64,000 nucleotides of DNA from Lonepinella sp042468235 (GCF_042468235.1 NZ_CP170386.1:558001-622000), one strand, 5' to 3'. Numbered from the stretch's first letter, positions 18,239 to 27,752 are shown. Numbers and translations are program-made. The notes: a model not told the origin generated them from the letters alone.

Positions 18239-19093
18239 ATGACGGACAAAATTGTAAAAATTGGTGATATTGAAGTAGCCAACAATAAGCCATTTGTATT
18301 ATTCGGCGGAATGAATGTGTTAGAAAGCCGTGATATGGCAATGCAAGTGTGCGAGAAATATGTAGAAGTAACACAAAAATTAGGCGTACCTTATGTATTT
18401 AAAGCCTCTTTTGATAAAGCTAATCGATCGTCCATTCATTCTTACCGTGGACCAGGAATGGACGAAGGGTTAAAAATATTCCAAGAATTAAAAGATCAAT
18501 TTGGCGTAAAAATCATTACCGATGTGCATGAGATTTACCAATGTCAACCTGTTGCTGACGTGGTAGATGTGATTCAATTACCTGCATTTTTAGCTCGTCA
18601 AACTGATCTTGTGGCAGCCATGGCTCGCACGGGATCGGTGATTAATGTGAAAAAACCACAATTTTTAAGCCCAGGGCAAATGGGAAATATTGTAGAAAAA
18701 ATCGAAGAATGTGGTAATGACAAAGTGATCTTATGTGATCGTGGGACTAACTTTGGTTACGATAATTTAGTTGTGGATATGCTAGGTTTTGGTGTGATGA
18801 AAAAAGCATCAAAGGGTAGTCCTGTGATTTTTGATGTGACCCATTCGTTACAATGTCGTGATCCTTTCGGTGCCGCATCAGGTGGTCGCCGTGAACAAGT
18901 GACCGAACTTGCTCGTTCAGGTTTAGCCATTGGCATCGCTGGTTTATTCTTGGAAGCACACCCAAATCCAAATCAAGCCAAATGTGATGGTCCTTCAGCT
19001 TTACCATTATCTGTTTTAGAGGGCTTTGTTAGTCAAATGAAAGCGATAGATGATTTGGTGAAATCCTTTGCCGTGTTGGATACTTCAAATTAG
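18239..19093 (+). CDS. kdsA: 2-dehydro-3-deoxyphosphooctonate aldolase (KDO-8-P synthase)
   Basis: A 284-residue enzyme joining phosphoenolpyruvate and arabinose-5-phosphate to KDO-8-phosphate for lipopolysaccharide. Motifs seen are FKASFDKANRSSIHSYRGPG, KIITDVHEIYQC, KPQFLSPGQMGNI and VTHSLQCRDPFGAASGGRR, all conserved in the family. RBS AAAAGGAAAC precedes the ATG. It works upstream of HldE and LpxL, encoded later in the window, in lipid A-core assembly. Confidence 0.97.
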   Translation: MTDKIVKIGDIEVANNKPFVLFGGMNVLESRDMAMQVCEKYVEVTQKLGVPYVFKASFDKANRSSIHSYRGPGMDEGLKIFQELKDQFGVKIITDVHEIYQCQPVADVVDVIQLPAFLARQTDLVAAMARTGSVINVKKPQFLSPGQMGNIVEKIEECGNDKVILCDRGTNFGYDNLVVDMLGFGVMKKASKGSPVIFDVTHSLQCRDPFGAASGGRREQVTELARSGLAIGIAGLFLEAHPNPNQAKCDGPSALPLSVLEGFVSQMKAIDDLVKSFAVLDTSN

Positions 19094-19105
19094 GGCGAAA
19101 AAATT

Positions 19106-19132
19106 CCCCGTATTTGAGCTACGGGGTTTATT
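19106..19132 (+). terminator. kdsA terminator
   Basis: CCCCGTA and TACGGGG form a 7-bp stem with a 7-base loop followed by TTTATT, 13 bases past kdsA. The other strand is followed by a T-rich run too, so it may work in both directions. Confidence 0.75.
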
Positions 19133-19154
19133 ATGAGAACAACTCGCGAAAAGC

Positions 19155-19191
19155 AAAAAAAAACGCCACTCTTTGTGGGGGTGAGTGGCGT
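19155..19191 (-). terminator. sfsA terminator
   Basis: ACGCCACTC (19163-19171) pairs with GAGTGGCGT (19183-19191); on the minus strand the stem is followed by eight Ts. It is about 105 bases past the sfsA stop codon. Confidence 0.75.
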
Positions 19192-19296
19192 AAAATGATG
19201 GAGTGATTATCTATTATTGTTTGAATGGTGCTAATGATAGCTATTCTCAAATAATATGTCAACTGTTAAATACGAATAATTATCAAAAATTTTCAT

Positions 19297-20013
19297 TTAT
19301 TTAACCCATGACACAGCATGCGTGAGTAAAAGTGCGGTGGGAACGCCTTGTGAAATTTCAAATTCTCCGGCATAAGCATAGGCTTCAACCCCTTGTTTTT
19401 GCACTTCTTTTAACAAACGATCATATTCAGGATCAATATATTCAGCAATTTTAAAGCAATCAAATCCATTATGTAACCCAGCAAATAACACTACGGCACG
19501 ATGTCCTTGTTTTTTCATTGCGAGCAATTCTCGTAAATGTTTTTGTCCTCGTGTAGTGATCGCATCTGGGAACATACCAATATTATTTTTCACCAAAGTA
19601 ATTGATTTCACTTCCACATAACAATCGGGTAGTCCGTTGCCTTTAAGTAGGAAATCAATACGGCTATTTTCTTCACCATATTTAACTTCAGGGAAAATCT
19701 GATCGTATTCAGCCAGTTCTTTGATTTGTTTGTTTTGTAATGCTTCAAATACTAACTGATTAGAGCGGTGAGTATTAATGCACACTAATTGACCATTGGC
19801 TAACTGTGTAATTTCCCAAGAATGGGGATATTTACGCGTTGTGCTACCAGAATCGGAATACCAAATAATATCCCCTTGCGAGCCACAACCCGTCATTGCA
19901 CCGGTGTTGGCACAATGGATAGTGATAATTTCGCCGTTAGGTAATTCAATGTCGGTTAAAAAGCGTTTATAGCGTTTAATTAATTTGGCGGATTGTAATA
20001 AAGGGAATTGCAT
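19297..20013 (-). CDS. sfsA: DNA-binding/nuclease-like protein SfsA
   Basis: A 238-residue protein of the sugar fermentation stimulation family. The N-terminal OB-like part has AKLIKRYKRFLTDIELPNGE and IHCANTGAMTGCG; the C-terminal nuclease-like fold has SRIDFLLKG, CYVEVKSITLV and FPDAITTRGQKHLRELL, where D, E and K are the probable metal-binding catalytic set. Its physiological role is unsettled. It is a single gene between two plus-strand blocks. Confidence 0.93.
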   Translation of the reverse strand: MQFPLLQSAKLIKRYKRFLTDIELPNGEIITIHCANTGAMTGCGSQGDIIWYSDSGSTTRKYPHSWEITQLANGQLVCINTHRSNQLVFEALQNKQIKELAEYDQIFPEVKYGEENSRIDFLLKGNGLPDCYVEVKSITLVKNNIGMFPDAITTRGQKHLRELLAMKKQGHRAVVLFAGLHNGFDCFKIAEYIDPEYDRLLKEVQKQGVEAYAYAGEFEISQGVPTALLLTHAVSWVK

Positions 20014-20105
20014 TCTGTTTCTTTCCTTAACTTATTTGTGCTGTACATTCTAACGATTTCTGTTATTCTCACAAGCGTTAAATTTTAGGGGGAAATATTT
20101 TTTAT

Positions 20106-20375
20106 ATGCTATGTGCTATTTATAAAAGTAAGAAAAAAGACGGGATGTATCTTTATGTGGAAAAGCGTGATCAATTTAATGCAGTGCCGGATAGTTTACG
20201 TCAGATTTTTGGCACGCCGATTTTTGTCATGTTATTTAACTTAAAAGGCAACAAGCCCTTGGTGCATGCAAATAATCAAGAAGTGATACAGAACATTCAA
20301 CAACAGGGATTTTATTTGCAAATGCCACCATTGCAAGAAAATCTGTTAGAGCAATATAAAAATTATCATTTATAA
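20106..20375 (+). CDS. YcgL-domain protein
   Basis: An 89-residue protein that begins MLCAIYKSKKKDGMYLYVEK, characteristic of the YcgL family, and keeps the LPEEL-like core in changed form (AVPDSLRQIFGTPIFVMLFN). Function unknown. Upstream is the motif GGGGGAAATATTTTTTAT with a weak ribosome site. It precedes the endopeptidase gene by 60 bases. Confidence 0.85.
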   Translation: MLCAIYKSKKKDGMYLYVEKRDQFNAVPDSLRQIFGTPIFVMLFNLKGNKPLVHANNQEVIQNIQQQGFYLQMPPLQENLLEQYKNYHL

Positions 20376-20435
20376 TGAATTTTTTATCATTTTTTTTGTC
20401 ATAAGCACACAAGTTTTTATTAGGACAGTTGTATA

Positions 20436-21878
20436 GTGGTTCAGCACGTTAAGTTAGCTCGAGAAAGACGCAGAAGAAAATCACGTATTAAAGCGGGGAT
20501 TTTCTTTTTGGGCTTACTGTGTATTATAACTGGCGGAATTTTAACCTTAAAAAATACAGCTGAGAATGAACCATTATCAACAATTGATACGCCGATTGAA
20601 AGTCAATATCAAGCATTAACGCCTTCAACAAAAATCATATCTGAAGGAGAACAAAGTATTCCTCCGGAAAAAATCAACGATTCGTTAAATGCGACATCTT
20701 ATGATGATGAGTTATTAGCAGAAGATGATGAAGTTGATCAAGTGGATCTTAGTGATAAATTACCCGAAGAGGCTCAAAGTGCTGTAGATGATTTGTTAGA
20801 TGCGATAGATCAAGCTAAACGTATAACTGATCAATTTTCTTATACCGTAGTGCGTGGCGATAAATTAAACGATGTACTAGAAATGTCAGGTTTAGAAGAT
20901 GAAACCAGCAAAAAGTTAATTGCGAGCTATCCCGAATTAAAAAATCTTAAACCGGGTCAGCAACTCTATTGGATTTTAAATAATGAAAATGAGCTGGAAT
21001 ATTTAAACTGGTTAGTTTCCGAAAAAGAAGAACGGATTTATGAATTGAATGATACCGGCAAATTCGCTCGTCAAATTCTTGAGAAGAAAAGTATTTGGAA
21101 AAAAGATGTATTGCAAGGCGAAATTAAAGGTTCATTGCATATGAGTTTACGTAATTTAGGCTTGAATAATCGCCAAATTAATCAATTAAGTACCGCACTT
21201 CAATGGCAAGTGAATGTGGCAAAATTGTCTAAGGGGGATAATTTTGCGGTGTTAGTGACACGTGAATATTTGGATAATAAATTAACTGGGCAAGGTAATG
21301 TTGACGCTATTCATATTATGACAAACGGAAAAAGTTATTATGCCATTCAAGCAGATAACGGTCGTTATTATAATCGTCAAGGGGAAACAATTGGTAAAGG
21401 GTTTGCTCGTATTCCATTACAGCGCCAAGCTCGGATCTCATCACCGTTTAACCCAGCACGCCGTCATCCAGTCACTGGACGAGTTCGCCCTCATAAAGGC
21501 GTGGATTTTGCCGTGCCGGTGGGAACTCCTGTGATTTTGCCAGCAGACGGTATTGTAGAAAAAGTGGCTTATCAAGCGGGCGGTGCAGGACGTTATATTG
21601 TCGTTCGTCATAGTCGTGAATATCAAACGATTTATATGCACTTAAGTAAACCTTTGGTAAAAGCAGGACAATCGGTAAAACGAGGTGAACGTATCGCTTT
21701 AACAGGTAATACTGGTATTTCTACGGGAGCCCATTTACATTATGAATTCCATATTAATGGTCGAGCAGTAAATCCGATGACAGTTAAATTGCCGGGCACT
21801 AATTCAGGTATGGCAGATAAAGAACGTAAGAATTTCTTAGTAAAAGCGAAATCAGCCGAAAAGCTTCTTAAATTTTAA
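20436..21878 (+). CDS. mepM: Murein DD-endopeptidase, MepM-like (M23)
   Basis: A 480-residue peptidoglycan hydrolase that cuts cross-links to allow insertion of new strands. The start is GTG at 20436, preceded by AGGACAG; no ATG fits. One membrane anchor lies at about residues 19-37 (AGIFFLGLLCIITGGILTL). An OapA/LysM-like domain follows at about 137-180 (YTVVRGDKLNDVLEMSGL), then the M23 domain with HKGVDFAVPVGTP (about 353) and HLHYEFHINGRAVNP (about 432), which supply the zinc ligands. An uptake signal lies inside. Confidence 0.92.
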   Translation: MVQHVKLARERRRRKSRIKAGIFFLGLLCIITGGILTLKNTAENEPLSTIDTPIESQYQALTPSTKIISEGEQSIPPEKINDSLNATSYDDELLAEDDEVDQVDLSDKLPEEAQSAVDDLLDAIDQAKRITDQFSYTVVRGDKLNDVLEMSGLEDETSKKLIASYPELKNLKPGQQLYWILNNENELEYLNWLVSEKEERIYELNDTGKFARQILEKKSIWKKDVLQGEIKGSLHMSLRNLGLNNRQINQLSTALQWQVNVAKLSKGDNFAVLVTREYLDNKLTGQGNVDAIHIMTNGKSYYAIQADNGRYYNRQGETIGKGFARIPLQRQARISSPFNPARRHPVTGRVRPHKGVDFAVPVGTPVILPADGIVEKVAYQAGGAGRYIVVRHSREYQTIYMHLSKPLVKAGQSVKRGERIALTGNTGISTGAHLHYEFHINGRAVNPMTVKLPGTNSGMADKERKNFLVKAKSAEKLLKF

Positions 21879-21895
21879 CATTTATACCGAAGCAC

Positions 21896-21934
21896 GGTGC
21901 AAGTTTTAAAAGAATTTGCACCGCACTTTTATTT
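21896..21934 (+). terminator. Terminator built from an uptake-signal stem
   Basis: GGTGCAA (21896-21902) pairs with TTGCACC (21916-21922), and the stem runs on into ACCGCACTTTTATTTT, so a perfect uptake signal forms the 3' side and U-tract. This re-use of uptake signals is common in the family. Confidence 0.7.
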
Positions 21935-21966
21935 TGAAAAACATGTTTTCTATGCTATTCTTTAAG

Positions 21967-21985
21967 CATAATGATTCTCATTTGT
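21967..21985. promoter_or_regulatory. Fur box of the siderophore ABC operon
   Basis: CATAATGATTCTCATTTGT matches 13 of 19 positions of the Fur consensus, including the central ATAATGAT..TCATT. It lies 24 bases upstream of the first permease gene, over the likely promoter. Iron-dependent repression is inferred. Confidence 0.75.
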
Positions 21986-22008
21986 TTGTGTTCTAGTTAG
22001 GATATAAT

Positions 22009-22962
22009 TTGATTAAACGCCGTTACTTATTTTTGTTGGTTATTTTGCTTTCTGTGTTATCACTATTTATCGGGGTTAGCACGGTAAATTTGACTGGCTT
22101 ATTTGCCCTTGACGGTGAACAATGGGAAATTTTTGTTATTAGTCGTGTACCACGTTTGGTCAGTATTTTGATTGCAGGAGCCGCATTGAGTATTTGCGGT
22201 TTAGTTATGCAACAATTGAGTCGTAATCGTTTTGTTTCACCCACTACTGCAGGTACAATGGATAGTGCCAGATTAGGTATTTTAATTGCTATCTTACTTT
22301 TTCCGTCCGCATCAATGTTAGTGAAAACAGGAATTGCTATTGCTGTTTCTTTCTTGGGGACATTGCTATTTATGAGCATTCTGTCTCGTCTCAAATTTAA
22401 AGACAGTATTTTTGTCCCTTTAGTGGGAATTATGTTTGGTAATATTATCAGCTCTATTACGGCATTTATCGCTTATAAAGAAGATCTGTTACAAAACCTT
22501 GCTGGCTGGCTGCAAGGGGATTTTTCATTGGTCATGGCTGGGCGTTATGAGATGCTGTATTTTAGCTTACCAGCATTAATTATTGCTTATTTATTTGCAA
22601 ATCGTTTTTCCATTGTCGGAATGGGCGAAGAGTTTGCCACTAATCTTGGGTTGAACTATCAACAGGTCCTATATTTAGGGCTCGCTATTGTCGCGACAGT
22701 GTCTTCAATTATTATTGTTTCTGTCGGTGTTATTCCATTTTTAGGTTTGATCGTGCCAAATCTGGTTACCCTTTATTTAGGTGATAATTTGAAAAAGATT
22801 TTGTCGCATACCGCGTTACTCGGGGCAGTATTTGTGCTGTTTTGTGATATTTTAGGTCGTCTGGTGATTTTTCCTTATGAAATTTCTATCAATGCCGTTG
22901 TGGGAGTGTTTGGCAGTGCAATATTTCTGATTTTATTATTTAAACGTTATCAACAAGGTTAA
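22009..22962 (+). CDS. Ferric-siderophore ABC transporter permease (CeuB/VctD-like)
   Basis: A 317-residue FecCD-family inner-membrane permease with about nine or ten helices. It begins at a TTG (22009) after TTAGGATATAA. Motifs are VFVISRVPRL-like FVISRVPRLVSILIAGAALS, GLVMQQLSRNRFVSPTTAGT and the C-terminal GVIPFLGLIVPNLV that contacts the ATPase. It is the first gene of a four-gene operon in the order permease-permease-ATPase-binding protein, that of the CeuBCDE/VctDGCP group importing catechol-type ferric siderophores. The exact substrate is inferred only from that resemblance. Confidence 0.9.
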   Translation: MIKRRYLFLLVILLSVLSLFIGVSTVNLTGLFALDGEQWEIFVISRVPRLVSILIAGAALSICGLVMQQLSRNRFVSPTTAGTMDSARLGILIAILLFPSASMLVKTGIAIAVSFLGTLLFMSILSRLKFKDSIFVPLVGIMFGNIISSITAFIAYKEDLLQNLAGWLQGDFSLVMAGRYEMLYFSLPALIIAYLFANRFSIVGMGEEFATNLGLNYQQVLYLGLAIVATVSSIIIVSVGVIPFLGLIVPNLVTLYLGDNLKKILSHTALLGAVFVLFCDILGRLVIFPYEISINAVVGVFGSAIFLILLFKRYQQG

Positions 22963-22965
22963 AAG

Positions 22966-23922
22966 ATGAAATCAATGCACCGTCGAAAATTAATGTTACT
23001 ATGTGGCTTAACCCTTTTGGCTATATGTGTTTATCTCGGTTATAACTTGCCTAGCCGTTGGGAATATGCATTACATCATCGAGCATTGAGTGTGTTGGCT
23101 ATTATGGCAACTGGGACAGCGATTGCAGTCGCGACGATGATTTTTCAAGTGGTGGTGAATAACCGTATTTTAACACCAAGTGTATTGGGATTAGATTCGC
23201 TTTATTTGTTAATTCAAACTTTAATTATCTTTTTATTTGGTTCAACCACATTGTTATCGGTTAATCCTATTCTGTTATTTTTAGGTTCAACAGCCATCAT
23301 GGTGATATTTGCTTTATTGCTTTATCATTTTTTATTTAAACAAGAACAACAAAATTTGTTCTTTTTATTGTTGGTGGGGATTGTGTTCGGGACGTTTTTC
23401 CAAAGTTTAACTACCTTTATGGAAGTATTAATTGATCCCAACGAATTTCAAATTGCACAGGATATTGGTTTTGCCAGTTTTAACCGAATGAATTTAGATA
23501 TTTTATGGTTAGCCATGGGTATTTTATTGGTCACGATTGCTGTGAGTATGAGGTATTGGCGTTATTTTGATGTATTGGCACTAGGACGTGAACAGGCGAT
23601 TAATCTTGGTGTTCCATATCAAAAAATTATTCGTCATTTACTGATTATTGTAGCCATTTTAACCTCAGTTTCCACCGCATTGGTAGGACCATTAACTTTT
23701 TTAGGCTTGTTAGTGATGAATGTTACTTTTGAATTCATACCTACTTTTAAGCATAAAATTCTAATTCCAACCGCTATTTTAATGGCGATTATCACCTTGG
23801 TTATCGGGCAAGTATTGGTGTCTCAAGTATTTACCTTTAATACTACATTGAGTATTATCATCAACTTTGTCGGTGGGGTGTATTTTATTTATTTACTGTT
23901 GCGAACACAGAAAAAATGGTAG
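22966..23922 (+). CDS. Ferric-siderophore ABC transporter permease (CeuC/VctG-like)
   Basis: A 318-residue second FecCD permease, 3 bases after the first. LSVLAIMATGTAIAVATMIF and VVVNNRILTPSVLGLDSLYL match the conserved first half, and TALVGPLTFLGLLVMNVTFE the ATPase-coupling loop. It forms a heterodimeric channel with the first permease. Confidence 0.9.
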   Translation: MKSMHRRKLMLLCGLTLLAICVYLGYNLPSRWEYALHHRALSVLAIMATGTAIAVATMIFQVVVNNRILTPSVLGLDSLYLLIQTLIIFLFGSTTLLSVNPILLFLGSTAIMVIFALLLYHFLFKQEQQNLFFLLLVGIVFGTFFQSLTTFMEVLIDPNEFQIAQDIGFASFNRMNLDILWLAMGILLVTIAVSMRYWRYFDVLALGREQAINLGVPYQKIIRHLLIIVAILTSVSTALVGPLTFLGLLVMNVTFEFIPTFKHKILIPTAILMAIITLVIGQVLVSQVFTFNTTLSIIINFVGGVYFIYLLLRTQKKW

Positions 23923-23928
23923 TAAGTT

Positions 23929-24690
23929 ATGACAATTGAAATTCATAATATCAGTAAAAGCTATGGTAATAAAAAAGTAGTGGATAATGTTTCTTTCAGC
24001 ATTCCATCAGGAAAAATTACGTCTTTTATCGGCCCGAATGGTGCAGGCAAAAGTACCGTCTTGGCAATTATGAGTCGTTTACTTTCGCCAGAACAAGGGG
24101 AAGTGCGGTTAAATAATGTGCTATTAAGTCAACAAAGAAGTAGCGAAATTGCTAAACAACTTTCTATTTTAAAGCAATCAAACCATATTAATTTACGCTT
24201 AACTGTGGAAGAATTAGTTGCATTTGGGCGTTTTCCTTATAGTAAGGGAAATTTAACTAAAAATGACCGCACTTTTATTGATAATGCCATTGGTTATATG
24301 AATTTGGATACATTCCGTCATCAATATATTGATCAACTCAGTGGTGGACAACGTCAACGAGCTTATATTGCCATGACTTTAGCACAGGATACGGATTATA
24401 TTTTGCTGGATGAACCTTTGAATAATCTGGATATGAAACATTCGGTGCAAATCATGCAGGTGTTACGCAAATTAGCCAGTGAACTGCAGAAAACTATTGT
24501 AATCGTCATTCATGATATTAATTTTGCATCCTGTTATTCTGATTATATTATTGCGATGAAAAATGGACGATTAATACAACAAGGCTCAGTAGATGAGATA
24601 ATGCAAACAGAAGTATTAGAGCAAATTTATGATATGTCGATTAATATTGAGCATATTCAGCAGCAGAAAATTGCGATTTATTTTAGATAA
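23929..24690 (+). CDS. Ferric-siderophore ABC transporter ATPase (CeuD/VctC-like)
   Basis: A 253-residue ABC ATPase. Walker A GPNGAGKST is at about residue 35, the signature LSGGQRQRAYIAMTLAQ at about 137, Walker B YILLDEPLNNLD and the switch His in VIVIHDINFAS follow. It powers import through the two permeases. Two uptake signals are inside the gene. Confidence 0.93.
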   Translation: MTIEIHNISKSYGNKKVVDNVSFSIPSGKITSFIGPNGAGKSTVLAIMSRLLSPEQGEVRLNNVLLSQQRSSEIAKQLSILKQSNHINLRLTVEELVAFGRFPYSKGNLTKNDRTFIDNAIGYMNLDTFRHQYIDQLSGGQRQRAYIAMTLAQDTDYILLDEPLNNLDMKHSVQIMQVLRKLASELQKTIVIVIHDINFASCYSDYIIAMKNGRLIQQGSVDEIMQTEVLEQIYDMSINIEHIQQQKIAIYFR

Positions 24691-24725
24691 AATTTATATA
24701 TTAACCACACATAAAAGGAAATTTT

Positions 24726-25637
24726 ATGAAAAACACATTTAAAAAACTTGCTTTAGGGTTATTTGTTGCTACTAGTGTAGTAAATTTTGCTAACGCAAAA
24801 GATATTGAAGTGGAGAACGCAGCGGGTAAGCAAATTGTGCCACAAAATCCACAAAAAGTAGTCGTACTGGATTTTGCTGCCCTTGATGTGATTCGTGAAT
24901 TGGATGAGAAATCCACTATCGTTGGTACTGTAAAGGGTAAAATCCCTGCTTATTTAAATGAATTTCATGATGCTAAATATGCAGATATGGGAACATCGCC
25001 AGATCCTGCTTTTGAGAAAATTAATGAATTAAATCCGGATTTAATTATTGCATCACCACGTCAAAAAAAACTTATTGAGCGTTTAAAAGGTATTGCACCA
25101 GTATTTATGCTAGAAAATGATTTTGCTCATTTTTATCCAACATTTCAATCTAATATTTTAGCTATTGGTAAAATCTTTAATAAAGAAGAGCAAGCTAAAC
25201 AAAAATTAGATGCATTAGATAAACGTATGTCTGTATTAGCAGAGAAAACTAAAGGTAAAACAGCATTAGTCGCCTTAGTGAATGAGAGTCGTATCAGTGC
25301 TTTTGGTGATCAATCTCGTTATGCGATGGTGTATCAAAATTTTGGTTTTACTCCGATTGATAAAGCACTATCAGCATCAATTCATGGTAATAGTGTAGGT
25401 TTTGAATATGTTGTAGAGAAAAATCCAGATTACTTATTAATCATTGACCGTACTGCGGCAGTGACGGATAAAGATAATAATGCTCAACAAGTCTTAAATA
25501 ATGCGATTATTAATAAAACACAAGCGGCACAAAATAATCATATTGTGTATTTAAATGCCGCTAACTGGTATTTAGCTTTTGGTGGCTTAGCGTCCATGGA
25601 TGCTATGGTAACTGAAATAGAAAATGCAGTTAAATAA
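24726..25637 (+). CDS. Periplasmic siderophore-binding protein (CeuE/FatB-like)
   Basis: A 303-residue substrate-binding protein with a cleavable signal peptide (MKKNTF-like start MKNTFKKLALGLFVATSVVN, cut near ANA-KD) and no lipobox, so it is probably free in the periplasm. The class III fold is shown by QKVVVLDFAALDVIRELDEK, LNPDLIIASPRQKKLIERLK and the C-terminal LAFGGLASMDAMVTEI. In CeuE-type proteins a His and a Tyr bind the ferric catecholate. RBS AAAAGGAAATTTT. Confidence 0.9.
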   Translation: MKNTFKKLALGLFVATSVVNFANAKDIEVENAAGKQIVPQNPQKVVVLDFAALDVIRELDEKSTIVGTVKGKIPAYLNEFHDAKYADMGTSPDPAFEKINELNPDLIIASPRQKKLIERLKGIAPVFMLENDFAHFYPTFQSNILAIGKIFNKEEQAKQKLDALDKRMSVLAEKTKGKTALVALVNESRISAFGDQSRYAMVYQNFGFTPIDKALSASIHGNSVGFEYVVEKNPDYLLIIDRTAAVTDKDNNAQQVLNNAIINKTQAAQNNHIVYLNAANWYLAFGGLASMDAMVTEIENAVK

Positions 25638-26001
25638 TTGAAATTTATAAAAGAGCCTATCCAAACATCAATTTTATAAGTTGCTTGGGGTAAATTTGTA
25701 TAAAAATGAATCAGACTAGGGCATTTTGTTTATTAATTGACCTGTTTAGCGAAAAATATTTGATTTTTGTATTTTTTCATTGGATAATAAGCATACTTTT
25801 GAAGTGTTTCCTTAATCAAAATTAAGGTAAATGAATGTATCAAAAGGATAGTAGGGCAAATTTGTTAACCCTAAAATAGGTATTTCGAAACCATAATATT
25901 TATGGTGGAGATAATAAACAGTACATCTTTTTGTACTCGGAATTCAGCTGAATCCAGCTGATATTTTTGAAATTAGATGACTAAATAAGAGGATCATCAC
26001 A
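25638..26001 (+). promoter_or_regulatory. Long leader region of ompA
   Basis: 364 bp without a gene. It contains a small hairpin CCTTAAT-caaa-ATTAAGG (about 25810-25827), a second CCATA-atattt-TATGG-type hairpin near 25891-25906, and a repeated CAGCTGA just before the RBS AAGAGGATCATC. A long structured 5' UTR is normal for ompA mRNAs. No other element is recognised. Confidence 0.5.
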
Positions 26002-27084
26002 ATGAAAAAAACAGCTATCGCATTAGCTATCGCTGGTTTAGCAGCAGCATCAGTTGCTCAAGCAGCTCCACAACAAAATACTTTCTATGCCGGTGCTAAA
26101 GCAGGTTGGGCATCATTCCATGACGGTTATACTCAATATGAAAACGAAGCAAAGGCATTTGGTACTAAGAAAAATTCTGTAACTTACGGTGTATTCGGTG
26201 GTTATCAAATTCTTAATCAAGACAACTTAGGTTTAGCCGTTGAATTAGGTTATGATGATTTCGGTCGTGCAAAACTTCATACAGCTGGTGAAGCTACAGC
26301 AAAACATACTAACCACGGTGCGCATTTAAGCTTAAAACCAAGTGTTGACTTAGGTGTTCTTACTCCAGCATTATCTGGTTTAGACTTTTACGGTAAAGTA
26401 GGTGCTGCATTAATTCGTTCAGACTACAAAACATCTGAACAAGGTCAAAAATTTAATGATGCTACTCGTGCACACAGCTTAAAAACTTCATTACTTTTAG
26501 GTGCCGGTGTTGAGTATGCATTTACACCAGAATTAGCATTACGTGTTGAATACACTTGGTTAAACAAAGTGGGTAAATTAGAAAATGTTGACGGTTCTCG
26601 TTATGACTATACGCCAGAAATCCACGCTGTAACAGCTGGTTTATCTTACCGTTTTGGTCAAGGTGCAGCTCCTATGGCAGCGCCTGAAGTTGTTAACAAA
26701 ACTTTCACTTTAAACAGTGATGTAACTTTCGCATTCGGTAAATCTACATTAAAACCTGAAGCAGCTGCAACTTTAGATGGTATCTACGGTGAAATCGCTC
26801 AAGTAGCAAACCCAGCAGTACAAGTAAATGGTTATGCTGACCGTATTGGTAAAGATGATTCAAACTTAAAACTTTCACAACGTCGTGCTGAAACAGTAGC
26901 TAACTACTTAGTTTCTAAAGGTGTTAATGCTGGTTCTGTAACTGCGACTGGTTACGGTGAAGCAAACCCTGTAACTGGCAACACTTGTGATGCAGTTAAA
27001 GGTCGTAAAGCATTAATCGCTTGTTTAGCACCTGACCGTCGTGTTGACGTTCAAGTTCAAGGTAACAAACAAGTTACTATGTAA
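26002..27084 (+). CDS. ompA: OmpA-family porin (P5-like)
   Basis: A 360-residue outer-membrane protein. Signal peptide MKKTAIALAIAGLAAASVAQ-AAPQ, then an eight-stranded barrel (NTFYAGAKAGWASFHDG to VTAGLSYRFGQ, about residues 22-215), a short Ala/Pro hinge (GAAPMAAPEVV) and a periplasmic peptidoglycan-binding OmpA domain from about residue 225 (LNSDVTFAFGKSTLKPEAAA, QRRAETVANYLVSKGV, ATGYGEANPV). Surface loops look shortened and charged as in P5 proteins. Codon use is strongly biased, as expected for an abundant protein. Confidence 0.95.
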   Translation: MKKTAIALAIAGLAAASVAQAAPQQNTFYAGAKAGWASFHDGYTQYENEAKAFGTKKNSVTYGVFGGYQILNQDNLGLAVELGYDDFGRAKLHTAGEATAKHTNHGAHLSLKPSVDLGVLTPALSGLDFYGKVGAALIRSDYKTSEQGQKFNDATRAHSLKTSLLLGAGVEYAFTPELALRVEYTWLNKVGKLENVDGSRYDYTPEIHAVTAGLSYRFGQGAAPMAAPEVVNKTFTLNSDVTFAFGKSTLKPEAAATLDGIYGEIAQVANPAVQVNGYADRIGKDDSNLKLSQRRAETVANYLVSKGVNAGSVTATGYGEANPVTGNTCDAVKGRKALIACLAPDRRVDVQVQGNKQVTM

Positions 27085-27121
27085 TTTAGATTTATCTAGT
27101 TACTAAATAGAAATAACGACT

Positions 27122-27154
27122 AAAAGACCTAAACTTAGTTTAGGTCTTTTTATA
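27122..27154 (+). terminator. ompA terminator
   Basis: AAAAGACCTAAAC (27122-27134) and GTTTAGGTCTTTT (27138-27150) form a perfect 13-bp stem with a 3-base loop and T-rich tail. Confidence 0.9.
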
Positions 27155-27170
27155 TAAATAAGGAATGATT

Positions 27171-27752
27171 ATGAAAAAATGGTTGCTAATTATCCTCGCA
27201 GCAGTAATCGCAGGGTTCACTTTAATGTCAAGTTATAACGGTTTGGTGAAAGCAGAAGAGGAAATTGATTCAGTGTGGGCAAATGTAGAATCACAATATC
27301 AACGTCGTGCTGATATGATCCCAAATTTGGTTAATACTGTAAAAGGTCAAGCAAATTTCGAAAAAGAAACATTAACAGGAGTCATTGAAGCCCGAGCGAA
27401 AGCTACTCAAGTGAAAATTGATCCAAGTAATATGACAGAAGAAAATCTTGCACAATTCCAGCAAAATCAAGATTCTGTAGGTTCTGCATTGTCTCGTTTA
27501 CTTGTTTCGGTAGAAAAATATCCGGAGCTAAAAGCTCATGAAGGGTTTATGAATTTACAAGCTCAGTTAGAAGGCACTGAAAATCGCATTAACAAAGCTC
27601 GTAATGACTTTAATGCTGCCGCAAAAGTTTATAATCAAAAAGTACGCCAATTCCCAACTAAGTTTGCAGCAATGATTTTTGGCTTTAAAGATAAACCGTA
27701 TTTCAAATCGACTGCGGGTGCAGAAAATGCACCAACGGTTAATTTTAATTAA
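27171..27752 (+). CDS. LemA family protein
   Basis: A 193-residue membrane-anchored protein. The ATG at 27171 is chosen over one at 27165 because AAGG lies 7 bases from it but only 1 base from the other. One N-terminal helix (KKWLLIILAAVIAGFTLMSS) is followed by the helical LemA domain with YQRRADMIPNLVNTVKGQAN and the C-terminal YNQKVRQFPTKFAAMIFGFK. LemA proteins are often encoded with TPM-domain proteins, as here; their function is unclear. Confidence 0.93.
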   Translation: MKKWLLIILAAVIAGFTLMSSYNGLVKAEEEIDSVWANVESQYQRRADMIPNLVNTVKGQANFEKETLTGVIEARAKATQVKIDPSNMTEENLAQFQQNQDSVGSALSRLLVSVEKYPELKAHEGFMNLQAQLEGTENRINKARNDFNAAAKVYNQKVRQFPTKFAAMIFGFKDKPYFKSTAGAENAPTVNFN

